A DNA stretch of 58,299 bases, taken from contig JAGWNT010000009.1 of the NCBI GenBank assembly GCA_028871195.1, positions 1 to 58,299 of the forward strand, read 5' to 3'. Of this stretch, positions 35,537-44,185 are shown one piece after another. The position numbers and the translations under genes were made by a program. The stretch comes from REEB85 sp018971455. GTDB taxonomy: Bacteria; Pseudomonadota; Alphaproteobacteria; Acetobacterales; Acetobacteraceae. The notes below the pieces were generated by a model. It had not been told where the DNA came from. It saw only the letters and a program-made list of their open reading frames with translations, and did not search any database. The first letter of the stretch is position 1. Each line of letters opens with the position of its first letter.

Positions 35537-36028
35537 ATGGACGCGATGATGGCAACGGCGCAGGCGCACGGCCGCTTCTTCGAGGATTTCAAGGTCGGCG
35601 ATGTCTATCGTCACTGGCCGGGCCGGACCATCACCGAGGCCGACAACATCAACTTCAGCCTGATGACGATGAACCGCCACCCGATGCATTGCGATGCCGC
35701 CTTTGCCGCGCGCTCGGAGTTCGGCAAGCCGCTCGTCAATAGCGGGCTGACGCTGGCCATCGTGCTCGGCATGACCGTCGATGACGTCAGCCTCCACGCC
35801 GTGGCCAATCTCGGCTGGAAGGAAATCCGGCTGACCGCGCCGGTGTTTCCGGGCGACACCATCTACGCGCGCTCGGAAGTGCTGGAGGTGCGGGAGAGCC
35901 GCTCGCGTCCGCACCAGGGCATCGTCACCACCCGCACGCAGGGGTTCAAGGCCGACGAGACGGTGTTCCTGACCTTCGAGCGGATGAGTCTGGTGGCACG
36001 GCGGGCAGGGAAGGGAGAGGGCGCATGA
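35537..36028 (+). CDS. MaoC-family (R)-specific hydratase
   Basis: Hot-dog-fold enoyl-CoA hydratase of 163 residues. The catalytic pair is in NRHPMHCDAAFAARSEFG (about residues 46-63), the family's N-x-P-x-H-x-D element; a conserved GDTIYARSEVLEVRESRSRP follows. In Pseudomonas the itaconate gene set contains such a protein as itaconyl-CoA hydratase, which fits the neighbours here. First gene of a plus-strand operon with overlapping starts; the ATG after GGGGGAAG was chosen. Confidence 0.85.
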   Translation: MDAMMATAQAHGRFFEDFKVGDVYRHWPGRTITEADNINFSLMTMNRHPMHCDAAFAARSEFGKPLVNSGLTLAIVLGMTVDDVSLHAVANLGWKEIRLTAPVFPGDTIYARSEVLEVRESRSRPHQGIVTTRTQGFKADETVFLTFERMSLVARRAGKGEGA

Positions 36029-37452
36029 ACGACATGCCGGACGGGGCCGCGGCCATCGCGGCGAAACTGGCCGATCCGTCGGCGCGACTGGCGGAGTTCG
36101 CTGCCGGATTGCGGCTGAGCGATATCCCCGAGCGGGTGCGCTTGCGCGCGGTGCATCACATTCTTGATGCGGTCGGCATTGCCTTCGTCTCCTCGCGCCA
36201 GGATTTCGCCCACCGCACATTGACCGCCATTGGCGGACTGGCCGGCGCGGGAAGCGTGCCGATCCTCGGTCTGCCCGCCCGTCTGCCGCCGCGCGACGCG
36301 GCGCTGGTGAATGGCGTTCTGTGCCACGGACTGGATTTCGACGACACGCATCTGGGCGGTGTCGTGCACGCCAGTGCCAGCGCCTTTCCCGCCGCGCTGT
36401 CGGCGGCCATTCTGGCGGGTGCGTCCGGTGAGGCCCTGCTGCTCGCCTACATCATCGCCATCGAGGTCACATCGCGCATTGGCGCCGTCGGGCGGGGCGC
36501 CTTCCACGCGCGCGGCTTTCATCCGACCGGGGTTGCCGGCGTGTTCGGCGCGGCACTCGCCGCGTCGCGTCTGTTCGGCCTGACGGCCCGCGAAATGCAG
36601 GCCACCCAGGGGATCGCCTTGTCGATGGCCTCGGGCAGTCTGGAATTTCTCGAAGATGGCGCCTGGAACAAGCGGATGCATCCGGGCTGGGCCGCACAGG
36701 CCGGATTGACGGCGGCGGCACTCGGCCGGCAGGGCTTCGTTGGAGCGACCCGGCCCTATGCCGGGCGCTACGGCCTGTATAACCTTTATACGTCGGGCGG
36801 CCTGGCGGCGTGCGACCTTGCGGCGGCAACCGCTGGGCTGGGCAGCGTGTGGGAGTTGGAACGCACCGCCATCAAGCCGTATCCCGCCTGCCACTTCACG
36901 CATGCCAGCATCGATGCGGCGCTGCTGCTGCGCGAGGCCGGCCTGCGCGCCGAGCAGGTGGCCTCCATCGACGCGCGGATGCCCGAACAGGTGATTGCGG
37001 TGGTGTGCGAACCGCAGGCCAGCAAGCGGCACCCGGCCAACACCTACGACGCCCAGTTCAGCATCCCCTTCCTGGTGTCCGCCGCCCTGGTGCGCGGGCG
37101 CCTGTCGCTCGCCGAGCTCGATGCGATCGATGATCCGGAGATTCTCGCCCTGGCCGGACGGGTCGGATATTCCGTCGATCCCAGCTCGCCATTCCCCCGC
37201 AGCTACTCGGGAGAGCTGGTGGTGACGACGACCGATGGCCGCACCCTGCGCCAGCGCGAGGAGGTCAATCGCGGCGCGCCGGAGCGACCGCTGAGCAATG
37301 AGGACATCCTGGACAAGTACAACGACAATGCGGCGATCGCACTGAACCCGGACGGCGCCGCACGGGTCTGCCGCGCCGTGCTGGAACTTGCCGCCGCACC
37401 CACCGCCGCCGGTTTTGCCGCCACGCTGGCGAATGAAGGACCACGCGCATGA
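36025..37452 (+). CDS. MmgE/PrpD-family protein
   Basis: A 475-residue member of the family of 2-methylcitrate dehydratase, cis-aconitate decarboxylase and iminodisuccinate epimerase. Features: HGLDFDDTHLGGVVHASASAFPAALS (about residues 109-131) with the active-site Asp and His, and ARGFHPTGVAGVFGAALAA (about 168). A conserved YPACHFTHASIDAAL follows (about 289). The ATG overlaps the MaoC stop as ATGA. Function is ambiguous: a C5/C6 dicarboxylate dehydratase or decarboxylase is likeliest. Such genes occur in itaconate clusters without an assigned step. Confidence 0.85.
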   Translation: MNDMPDGAAAIAAKLADPSARLAEFAAGLRLSDIPERVRLRAVHHILDAVGIAFVSSRQDFAHRTLTAIGGLAGAGSVPILGLPARLPPRDAALVNGVLCHGLDFDDTHLGGVVHASASAFPAALSAAILAGASGEALLLAYIIAIEVTSRIGAVGRGAFHARGFHPTGVAGVFGAALAASRLFGLTAREMQATQGIALSMASGSLEFLEDGAWNKRMHPGWAAQAGLTAAALGRQGFVGATRPYAGRYGLYNLYTSGGLAACDLAAATAGLGSVWELERTAIKPYPACHFTHASIDAALLLREAGLRAEQVASIDARMPEQVIAVVCEPQASKRHPANTYDAQFSIPFLVSAALVRGRLSLAELDAIDDPEILALAGRVGYSVDPSSPFPRSYSGELVVTTTDGRTLRQREEVNRGAPERPLSNEDILDKYNDNAAIALNPDGAARVCRAVLELAAAPTAAGFAATLANEGPRA

Positions 37453-38627
37453 ACGTCATCACCGACATCGAACCGCCCAGCGCCGAGCAGGAGCAGGAAC
37501 GGCTCGTGCTCGCCTCGGTCGATCGCTTCCTCGAGCGGCATGTCCGCCCGGTCGCCATGAAATTGGAGCATGACGACGAGTATCCCGCGGAGATCGTCGA
37601 GCGGATGAAGGAGCTCGGCCTGTTCGGCGCCGTCATTGGGGCCGAGTATGGCGGGCTGGGATTGCGCCCGAGCACCTATGTCCGGATCATCGAGCGGATT
37701 GCCGCCGTGTGGATGTCGGTCTCCGGCATCATCAACTCGCACCTCATCATGGCGCGCATCGTCGAGCGCATGGGCACGCCGGCGCAGAAGCAGGCCTTCC
37801 TGCCGCGCTTCGCCTCCGGCGAGCTGCGCGGGGGGCTGGCGCTGACGGAGCCGGATTGCGGCACGGACCTGCAGGCAATCCGCACGACCGCCCGGCGCGT
37901 CGGCGACGACTATATCGTCAACGGCACGAAGACCTGGATTTCCAACGGCATCGAAGGCGGCTGCTTTGCGTTGCTGGTGAAGACGGACCCGACGGCCGAG
38001 CCGCGCCACAAGGGCATGAGCATGCTGCTGGCCGAAAAGGGGCCGGGCTTTCGCGTCGGGCGCAAGCTGGAGAAGCTCGGTTACAAGGGCATCGACAGCG
38101 CCGAGCTGGTCTTCGAGGATTACCGCGTGCCGGCGGACCGGCTGATCGGCGGGGTGGAGGGGCGCGGCATGATGTGTGCCATCTCCGGGCTCGAGCTCGG
38201 CCGCGTCAATGTCGCGGCGCGCGGCGTCGGAATCGCGCAGGCGGCGCTCGATGAGGCGGTGCGCTACAGCCAGCAGCGGCGAACTTTCGGCAAACCCATC
38301 TGCGAGCACCAGGCGGTGGCCCTGAAGCTCGGCGACATGGCGACGCGGGTGACGGCGGCGCGGCTGCTGACCGAGAATGCCGCGCGCGCGCTCGACCGCG
38401 ACGAGCGCAGCGACTACGAGGCCGGCATGGCCAAGCTGTTCGCGACGGAAGCGGCACTGGAGAACGCCACCGAGGCGATGCGCATCTTCGGCGGCTACGG
38501 CTACAGCAAGGAGTTCGTCGTCGAGCGGCTGTATCGGGACGCACCGCTGCTTGTCATCGGCGAGGGCACGAACGAGATGCAGCGCCTGCTCATCGCCCGC
38601 CGCCTGATCGAACGCAATCGGATCTGA
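37449..38627 (+). CDS. Acyl-CoA dehydrogenase
   Basis: FAD-dependent alpha,beta-dehydrogenase of 392 residues. Features: ALTEPDCGTDLQAIRTTA (about residue 136), the FAD-binding WISNGIEGG region, RRTFGKPICEHQAVALKLGDM (about 277), and the C-terminal IGEGTNEMQRLLIARRLI. The last holds the usual catalytic Glu. EAMRIFGGYGYSKE is also typical. It overlaps the MmgE/PrpD stop as ATGA. Short-chain or branched dicarboxylyl-CoA is the likely substrate class. It feeds the CoA route with the CaiB gene that follows. Confidence 0.9.
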   Translation: MNVITDIEPPSAEQEQERLVLASVDRFLERHVRPVAMKLEHDDEYPAEIVERMKELGLFGAVIGAEYGGLGLRPSTYVRIIERIAAVWMSVSGIINSHLIMARIVERMGTPAQKQAFLPRFASGELRGGLALTEPDCGTDLQAIRTTARRVGDDYIVNGTKTWISNGIEGGCFALLVKTDPTAEPRHKGMSMLLAEKGPGFRVGRKLEKLGYKGIDSAELVFEDYRVPADRLIGGVEGRGMMCAISGLELGRVNVAARGVGIAQAALDEAVRYSQQRRTFGKPICEHQAVALKLGDMATRVTAARLLTENAARALDRDERSDYEAGMAKLFATEAALENATEAMRIFGGYGYSKEFVVERLYRDAPLLVIGEGTNEMQRLLIARRLIERNRI

Positions 38628-38635
38628 GGGGCGCC

Positions 38636-39874
38636 ATGAACGCGATAGACCCTGGGGCGGCGCCGGCCCGCCCGGAAACGCGGCGGTTGCCGCTCGACGG
38701 GGTCACCGTGCTGGCGGTGGAGCAGTACGGCGCCGGGCCGTTCGGCACCATGTTCCTCGCCGATCTCGGCGCCGAGGTGATCAAGATCGAGAATCCGGCC
38801 GAGGGCGGCGATGTCGGGCGCCATATCGGGCCATACAGTTTCGGCCCGGGTGACACCCATTTCTTCCAGTCCTTCAACCGCAACAAGCGCAGCATCACGC
38901 TGAACATCAAATCGCCCGAGGGAATGGCGCTGCTGCATGGGCTGGTGCGCGAATCCGATGCGGTGCTGGACAATCTGCGGGGCGATCTTCCCGAGCGCCT
39001 CGGGCTGACCTATGCGGCGCTCGGCCGTGTCAACCCCGCCATCGTCTGTGCCCATCTCTCGGCCTATGGGCGCGAGGGTGAGCGCCGAGCCTGGCCGGGA
39101 TATGATTATCTCATGCAGGCGGAGGCGGGATATCTCAGCCTCACCGGCGAGCCCGATGGGCCACCGAGCCGGTTCGGCCTGTCCATCGTGGACATGATGA
39201 CGGGGCTGACCTGCGCGCTCGGCCTCGTCAGCGGCGTGCTCGGCGCGCGGCGCAGCGGGCAGGGCATGGACATCGATGTCAGCTTGTTCGACACGGCGCT
39301 GCAGAACCTCAACTATCTGGCGACCTGGTATCTCAATGCCGGACATATGCAGGGGCGCGAGCCGCGTTCGGCGCATCCCTCGCTGACGCCGTCGCAGCTC
39401 TATCGCACCGCGGATGGCTGGATATTCCTGATGTGCAACAAGGAGAAGTTCTGGCCGATTCTCGCCGAGCGGATCGGCCGGCCCGAATGGATTGCCGACC
39501 CGCGCTTCGCCGACTTCAAGAGCCGGCTGGCCAATCGCGCGGCTCTGACCGAGGAGCTCGATGCGGTGCTCGGCACGCGGCCGACGGCGGCCTGGCTCGA
39601 ACTGCTCGGCGGCGCGGTGCCGGCGGCGCCGGTCTATGATGTCGGCCAGGCGCTGAGCAGTGCGTTCGTGCGCGACAGTGGCCGGGTGACCAGCTTCACC
39701 CGCGCCGACGGCGGCGCGCCGATCACCATGCTGGCGGGCGCCATGCGTGTGGACGGGCAACCGACGCCAACCCGGGCGGGCCCTGCGCTGGGGGCGGACA
39801 CCGCCGACATTCTCGGGCGGGTCGGCGTGGACGCGGCGAGGCTGGACGGGCTTCGGGCGCGCGGCGTGGTTTAG
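38636..39874 (+). CDS. CaiB/BaiF family III CoA-transferase
   Basis: Transfers CoA between carboxylates through an aspartyl-CoA intermediate. The 412-residue protein has the N-terminal VEQYGAGPFGTMFLADLGAEVIKIE and NRNKRSITLNIKSPEG. The expected catalytic Asp is in SIVDMMTGLTCALG (about residue 183). At this locus it would activate a dicarboxylate, itaconate being one candidate, using succinyl-CoA or another CoA donor. The start lies eight bases after the dehydrogenase stop, and the GntR gene follows by 46 bases. Confidence 0.9.
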   Translation: MNAIDPGAAPARPETRRLPLDGVTVLAVEQYGAGPFGTMFLADLGAEVIKIENPAEGGDVGRHIGPYSFGPGDTHFFQSFNRNKRSITLNIKSPEGMALLHGLVRESDAVLDNLRGDLPERLGLTYAALGRVNPAIVCAHLSAYGREGERRAWPGYDYLMQAEAGYLSLTGEPDGPPSRFGLSIVDMMTGLTCALGLVSGVLGARRSGQGMDIDVSLFDTALQNLNYLATWYLNAGHMQGREPRSAHPSLTPSQLYRTADGWIFLMCNKEKFWPILAERIGRPEWIADPRFADFKSRLANRAALTEELDAVLGTRPTAAWLELLGGAVPAAPVYDVGQALSSAFVRDSGRVTSFTRADGGAPITMLAGAMRVDGQPTPTRAGPALGADTADILGRVGVDAARLDGLRARGVV

Positions 39875-39920
39875 GGGCCGGGCGGGTTTCGCAGCCGGCC
39901 CCGCGGTGCTACCTGGGGGC

Positions 39921-40676
39921 ATGGCCAACTCCCCCCGCCCGCCGCGCGCGCCCTCCGGCGGCATCGCCCGCTACCTGGTGGTCGCGCAGGCATTGCAGCA
40001 TGCCATCGAGGCCGGCACCTATCCGGTCGGGTCGCTGATTCCCACCGAGATGGAGTTGGCGGCGCATTTCGCCGTCAGCCGCCAGACGGTGCGCCAGGCG
40101 ATCGGCCACCTGCGCCAGCAGAAGCTGCTTTCGGCGCGCAAGGGGGTCGGCACGCGCGTCGAGACGGCGCAGCCGGCGGTGGGCTATCATCATACGTTGC
40201 AATCCCTCAGCGAATTGTTTCGCTATGCCGAGCAGAACGTCTTCCGCGTCATCCGTGCCGAGCGGGTGATCGCGCGCGGCCGGTTGGCCGGCGAGCTGGC
40301 CTGCCGTGCCGGGCGGGCGTGGATGCGCCTGGATGGCCCGCGCGAGGTGCCGGGAGCGGCCGCGCCACTCGGCTGGCTGACGGTCTATATCGATGAGCGC
40401 TACGCTGATCTGGTGGCCGAGCCGCGCAGCCATGTCAGCGCCATCTTTTCGCAGATCGAGCAGCGCTATGGCGAGGCGATCGTCGAGGTGAGCCAGGAGA
40501 TCGAGGCGGTGCTGCTCGATGCCGAGGCGGCGGAGCGGCTGATGGCCGCCCCCGGCAGCGCGGCCCTGCTGGTCATCCGCCGCTACTACGCGGCCGGCCG
40601 CCGGCTGATCGAATTGTCGCGGACGCTGCACCCGGCTGCGCGTTTCCGCTACGCCATGACGCTGCGTCGCCAATAG
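39921..40676 (+). CDS. GntR-family regulator (HutC/UTRA type)
   Basis: A 251-residue regulator with an N-terminal GntR winged HTH (about residues 12-80; AIEAGTYPVGSLIPTEMELAAHFAVS, QTVRQAIGHLRQQ, ARKGVGTRV) and a C-terminal UTRA effector domain (about 95-248). It is the last gene of the MaoC-MmgE-dehydrogenase-CaiB operon. HutC-type proteins usually bind palindromes with a GT-N4-AC core, which matches the motif in the 30813 and 35476 promoter regions. It is therefore the best candidate to regulate both units and its own operon. The ATG giving MANSPRPPRAP was chosen. Confidence 0.87.
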   Translation: MANSPRPPRAPSGGIARYLVVAQALQHAIEAGTYPVGSLIPTEMELAAHFAVSRQTVRQAIGHLRQQKLLSARKGVGTRVETAQPAVGYHHTLQSLSELFRYAEQNVFRVIRAERVIARGRLAGELACRAGRAWMRLDGPREVPGAAAPLGWLTVYIDERYADLVAEPRSHVSAIFSQIEQRYGEAIVEVSQEIEAVLLDAEAAERLMAAPGSAALLVIRRYYAAGRRLIELSRTLHPAARFRYAMTLRRQ

Positions 40677-40776
40677 GCCGCCGCTCCGCCCCGCATCGGC
40701 CGGGCCGAGGCCTTTCGTGCGAGGTGCGGCGATCTGCTATCGTCAGTCGGAGGGAGGAGGGGGGCGTACCGGCGGC

Positions 40777-42474
40777 ATGAAAACTCCTGTGGTTGATCGT
40801 GATGACACAGGCAGCCGGCCGGACCAGCCGCGTGGCCAGGCCGATCGGCTGCCTGAGCGGGTGGCGGTCCCTGGATTCTGCCTGATCACCTCTTCGGCCT
40901 ATGTCGAGCAGGAGCTTTCGGCTGAATTCGGGCAGCTTCCGCCCTCCTTCCTGCCGCTCGGCGTCTCCCGGCTCTATGAAAGCCAGCTCGACCGGCTGGC
41001 CGATGCCGGTCCCATCTTCCTGACCCTTCCGGAGAGCTTTCAACCACCGCCGCACGACCTGGCCCGGCTGGCGGAGCGCGGCGTGAACCTCGTTCTGGTG
41101 CCCGATGGTCTGCGCCTTGGCGAAGCGGTGACCTACGCGCTGAATGTCATCGATGCGCCGCCCGGCCCGCTGCGCCTGCTGCATGGTGACACGCTGGTGG
41201 ACGGCGTGCCGGCGGCCATGGCCGACATCATGGCGATCAGCCTGAACGGGGATGATTATTCCTGGGCGGAAGTCGAGCTGGATGACGAGCGGGTGACCCG
41301 CCTCGACGTCAGCCATGCCGGCAGCGCCGCGGGCGGAGCCCGTCCGGTCGCCTGCGGCTATTTTTCCTTCAGCGATCCGGCTTCCCTGGTGCGCGCCATC
41401 ACCCGCGCGCGGGGTGATTTCGTCCAGGGGCTCAATCTTTACGCCGGCGAACATGCGGTAGCTGGCGTTCGCGTCTCGGATTGGCTCGATTTCGGGCACA
41501 TCCAGACCTATTTCCGCTCCCGCCGGTCGATCACCACGCAGCGCTCCTTCAACATGCTCAGCATCGATCCGCTGGTCGTGCGTAAAGCCAGCACCGACCA
41601 TGCCAAGCTGCGCGCCGAGGCGGCATGGTTCGCCACGTTGCCGCCCTCGGTGCAGGTATTCGCGGCGCGTCTGATCGAGCACGGCCAGGCGGATGGCGTG
41701 CCGTTCTACAGCACCGAATACCAGTATGCCCCGACGCTCGCGGAGCTTTTTGTCTTTGGCGGAATCGGGCGGCCGACCTGGCGCCGCATCATGACCTCCT
41801 GCGCGCAGTTCCTGGCCGCCTGCGGGGCGGTCCGGGGCGTCGGTTCCGGCGACGAGGCGATGCGCATCCTGTGTGTCGACAAGACCGCGGCACGCCTTGA
41901 GCGGTTTGCGGCCGATAGCGGCTTCGACATCACACGGCCGACGCGCTACCAGGGGCGCCCGCTGCCATCCCTTCTGACGATTGCGCAAACCACGGCGGCC
42001 GGCGTTGGCCTTGCCTCCGGACGGCGCGCCACCATCATGCATGGCGATTTCTGCTTCAGCAATATTCTCTATAACTCACGCGCCGGGCGGATCGTCACAA
42101 TCGACCCGCGCGGCCTTGCGGGTGACCAGACGCCGAGCATTTTCGGCGATCTTCGCTATGATCTTGCCAAGTTGGCCCATTCGATTGTCGGCCGATACGA
42201 CCATATCGTGGCCGGCCGCTACAGCTTCGCGCGCAACGACAGCCATGATTTTTCGATCGACTTCGAGGCGACCGCCCAGCAGGTCTGGCTGCAGGACGTG
42301 CTGGGCGATCTGGCGGTGGATGGCGTCGGCGGCGACAGCGGGCAGATCCGTGCCGTCACCATCCTGCTCTTCCTGTCCATGCTGCCGCTGCATGCCGAGC
42401 GGCCGGATCGGCAGCTCGCCTTTGTCGCCAACGCGCTGCGGCTTTTTCTCCGCATGGAGGGGGGCCCGGCGTGA
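40777..42474 (+). CDS. Nucleotidyltransferase-like and aminoglycoside-phosphotransferase-like fusion protein
   Basis: A 565-residue two-domain protein. The N-terminal half looks like a sugar/phospho-base nucleotidyltransferase (LPLGVSRLYESQLDRLADAG near residue 43, LLHGDTLVDG near 129), though the GxGxR loop is degenerate. The C-terminal half is kinase-like, with the Brenner motif HGDFCFSNILYN (about 422) and IDPRG in place of DFG. This layout occurs in capsule or lipooligosaccharide loci where small polar groups are phosphorylated and nucleotide-activated. It overlaps the next nucleotidyltransferase gene as GTGA. The substrate is unknown and no transferase lies next to it. Confidence 0.65.
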   Translation: MKTPVVDRDDTGSRPDQPRGQADRLPERVAVPGFCLITSSAYVEQELSAEFGQLPPSFLPLGVSRLYESQLDRLADAGPIFLTLPESFQPPPHDLARLAERGVNLVLVPDGLRLGEAVTYALNVIDAPPGPLRLLHGDTLVDGVPAAMADIMAISLNGDDYSWAEVELDDERVTRLDVSHAGSAAGGARPVACGYFSFSDPASLVRAITRARGDFVQGLNLYAGEHAVAGVRVSDWLDFGHIQTYFRSRRSITTQRSFNMLSIDPLVVRKASTDHAKLRAEAAWFATLPPSVQVFAARLIEHGQADGVPFYSTEYQYAPTLAELFVFGGIGRPTWRRIMTSCAQFLAACGAVRGVGSGDEAMRILCVDKTAARLERFAADSGFDITRPTRYQGRPLPSLLTIAQTTAAGVGLASGRRATIMHGDFCFSNILYNSRAGRIVTIDPRGLAGDQTPSIFGDLRYDLAKLAHSIVGRYDHIVAGRYSFARNDSHDFSIDFEATAQQVWLQDVLGDLAVDGVGGDSGQIRAVTILLFLSMLPLHAERPDRQLAFVANALRLFLRMEGGPA

Positions 42475-43193
42475 TCGTCATTCCCATGGCCGGGCTGTCG
42501 CGCCGCTTCAGCGAGGCCGGCTATCGCCTGCCGAAATATATGCTCCCGCTGCAGGGGCGTTCGGTCTTCGCCCATGCGGTGGCCAGCTTTGCGGCATATT
42601 TCCCAACGGATAGATTTCTGTTCATCGCCCGCCCCGTGGACGGCACGGAAGCGTTCATCATGCGGGAATGCGCCGCCCTCGGCATGGCCGATTTCCGCGT
42701 GGTGATGCTCGATGCGCCCACCGCGGGCCAGGCGGAGACGGTGGAGCGTGGGCTCGACCATGCCGGCATCGGGCCCGAGGCGTCCCTCACCATCTTCAAC
42801 ATCGATACGTTCCGGCCTGGCTTCCGCCATCCCGAGGCGGCATGGACGCGGCGGTCGGATGGCTATCTGGAGGTGTTCCGCGGCAGCGGGGCCAACTGGT
42901 CATATGTCCGGCCGGCCGGGGGCGATGAGCCGCTGGCCCTGGAGACGGCCGAGAAACGCCAGATTTCCGACCTTTGCTGCACCGGCCTCTATCATTTCGC
43001 ACGGGCGGACGAGTTTCGCACCGCGCTGGCCGCCGAGCGGGCGGCCCCGTCGCTCGGCGAACGCTACGTCGCGCCGCTCTACAACCACCTGATTGCCGCC
43101 GGGCGGCGCATCCACTACGCCGAGGTGCCGCTCTCGGCGATCACCTTCTGTGGCGTGCCGGCGGAATACGAGGCGGCGCTGGGCTGCGGCTGA
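42471..43193 (+). CDS. Sugar/small-molecule nucleotidyltransferase
   Basis: A 240-residue Rossmann-like nucleotidyltransferase. The N-terminal signature is IPMAGLSRRFSEAGYRLPKYMLPLQGRSVF, the nucleotide-binding GxxxRF-x-K pattern of the family; FNIDTF near residue 106 holds a metal-site Asp. The GTG start overlaps the upstream fusion gene stop, which indicates coupling and a shared pathway. It probably makes a CDP- or UDP-activated polar group for surface polysaccharide. The convergent deacetylase gene ends three bases after it. Confidence 0.78.
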   Translation: MIVIPMAGLSRRFSEAGYRLPKYMLPLQGRSVFAHAVASFAAYFPTDRFLFIARPVDGTEAFIMRECAALGMADFRVVMLDAPTAGQAETVERGLDHAGIGPEASLTIFNIDTFRPGFRHPEAAWTRRSDGYLEVFRGSGANWSYVRPAGGDEPLALETAEKRQISDLCCTGLYHFARADEFRTALAAERAAPSLGERYVAPLYNHLIAAGRRIHYAEVPLSAITFCGVPAEYEAALGCG

Positions 43194-43196
43194 GGG

Positions 43197-44120
43197 TCAG
43201 GCCTGCTCCTTGCACCAGCGGGCCACCTGCTCATGCGTGGCGAACCACACGCGGCCGCGCTGCTTGATGGCGCGGATCAGGCGCTCCAGGAGGACGATGC
43301 GGCTGCGATGGCCGATGACGTGCGGGTGCATGGTCAGCAGGAACAAACCGCCCTCGTTCCAGGCGCCATCGAACTCGGCGGTGAAGATCTCCTCCACCGC
43401 CGAGGGCGGCGTGTAGGGGCGCAGGCCGGAGAAGCGCTGCATGTTGAAATAGACCGCATCGTCGCGGATCCATTCCGGTGGCAGCTCGACGATGCCGGTT
43501 GCATTGCCGTCGGCGACCAGTTCGTAGGGGTCGTCGTCGGCCATCAGGCTGCTGTCATAGAGCAGTTCCATCTCCTGGATGATGCGCAGCGTGTTGGGCG
43601 AGAAATCCCAGCTCGCCGTGCGCATGCCCACCGGCGGCCGCCCGGCCAGCCGGTCGAGCACGTCGGCCGCGCGCATCGAAAGATCGCGCTCGGCCATGTA
43701 GGTCAGGGTGGTGTTGCGCTCATGGATCCAGGAGTGGATGCCGATCTCGTGCCCGTCGGCGGCGATGGCGCGCACCTCCTCGGGATGCAGCAGGGCGGAG
43801 ACGGCGGGGTAGAAGAAGGTCGCCGGAATCTGCTCGCGGTCGAGCACGCGGCGGATGCGGGGAATGCCCTGGCGGCTGCCGTACTGGCCCTGGCTGAGGC
43901 GCATCGGGCTCTCGTCGGTGTCGCGCAGGGGGATCGTCTCGTGATCGGCGTCGAAGGACAGCGCCACCGCGCATCGCGCGCCGCCGGGCCAGGCGCCGGG
44001 GGCGAGGCTGCGCCCGGCCCGCGCGCGCTCGACAATGCGCCGCCACACATCCTCCGGCCATTCCCAGGCCTCGCCCGAGGGGTGGCCTGGCGTTGCGGCT
44101 GGATTGGCGATCTCGTTCAT
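43197..44120 (-). CDS. Polysaccharide deacetylase-family protein
   Basis: NodB-fold carbohydrate esterase (CE4-like) of 307 residues. The Asp motif is in ALSFDADHETIP (about residue 55) and the HxxxH zinc motif in GIHSWIHERNT (about 125); RTASWDFSPNTL and LTMHPHVIGHRSR provide the later catalytic motifs. No signal peptide is visible, so it may be cytoplasmic and act on a small amide, as PuuE-type allantoinases do. It is divergent from an amidase gene, which supports an amide or ureide substrate. The ATG giving MNEIANPAATPG was chosen. Confidence 0.82.
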   Translation of the reverse strand: MNEIANPAATPGHPSGEAWEWPEDVWRRIVERARAGRSLAPGAWPGGARCAVALSFDADHETIPLRDTDESPMRLSQGQYGSRQGIPRIRRVLDREQIPATFFYPAVSALLHPEEVRAIAADGHEIGIHSWIHERNTTLTYMAERDLSMRAADVLDRLAGRPPVGMRTASWDFSPNTLRIIQEMELLYDSSLMADDDPYELVADGNATGIVELPPEWIRDDAVYFNMQRFSGLRPYTPPSAVEEIFTAEFDGAWNEGGLFLLTMHPHVIGHRSRIVLLERLIRAIKQRGRVWFATHEQVARWCKEQA

Positions 44121-44139
44121 CCTGGGCTGGTCTCCATCG

Positions 44140-44154
44140 GCATAGCGCCTATGC
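44140..44154. promoter_or_regulatory. Candidate operator between divergent deacetylase and amidase genes
   Basis: A perfect inverted repeat, GCATAG-CGC-CTATGC, sits near the middle of the 65-base gap between the two divergent genes. The position suits control in both directions. No regulator gene is adjacent. Confidence 0.35.
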
Positions 44155-44185
44155 TGCCCTCCCGGCACCATTTGCGGAAGAGTTC

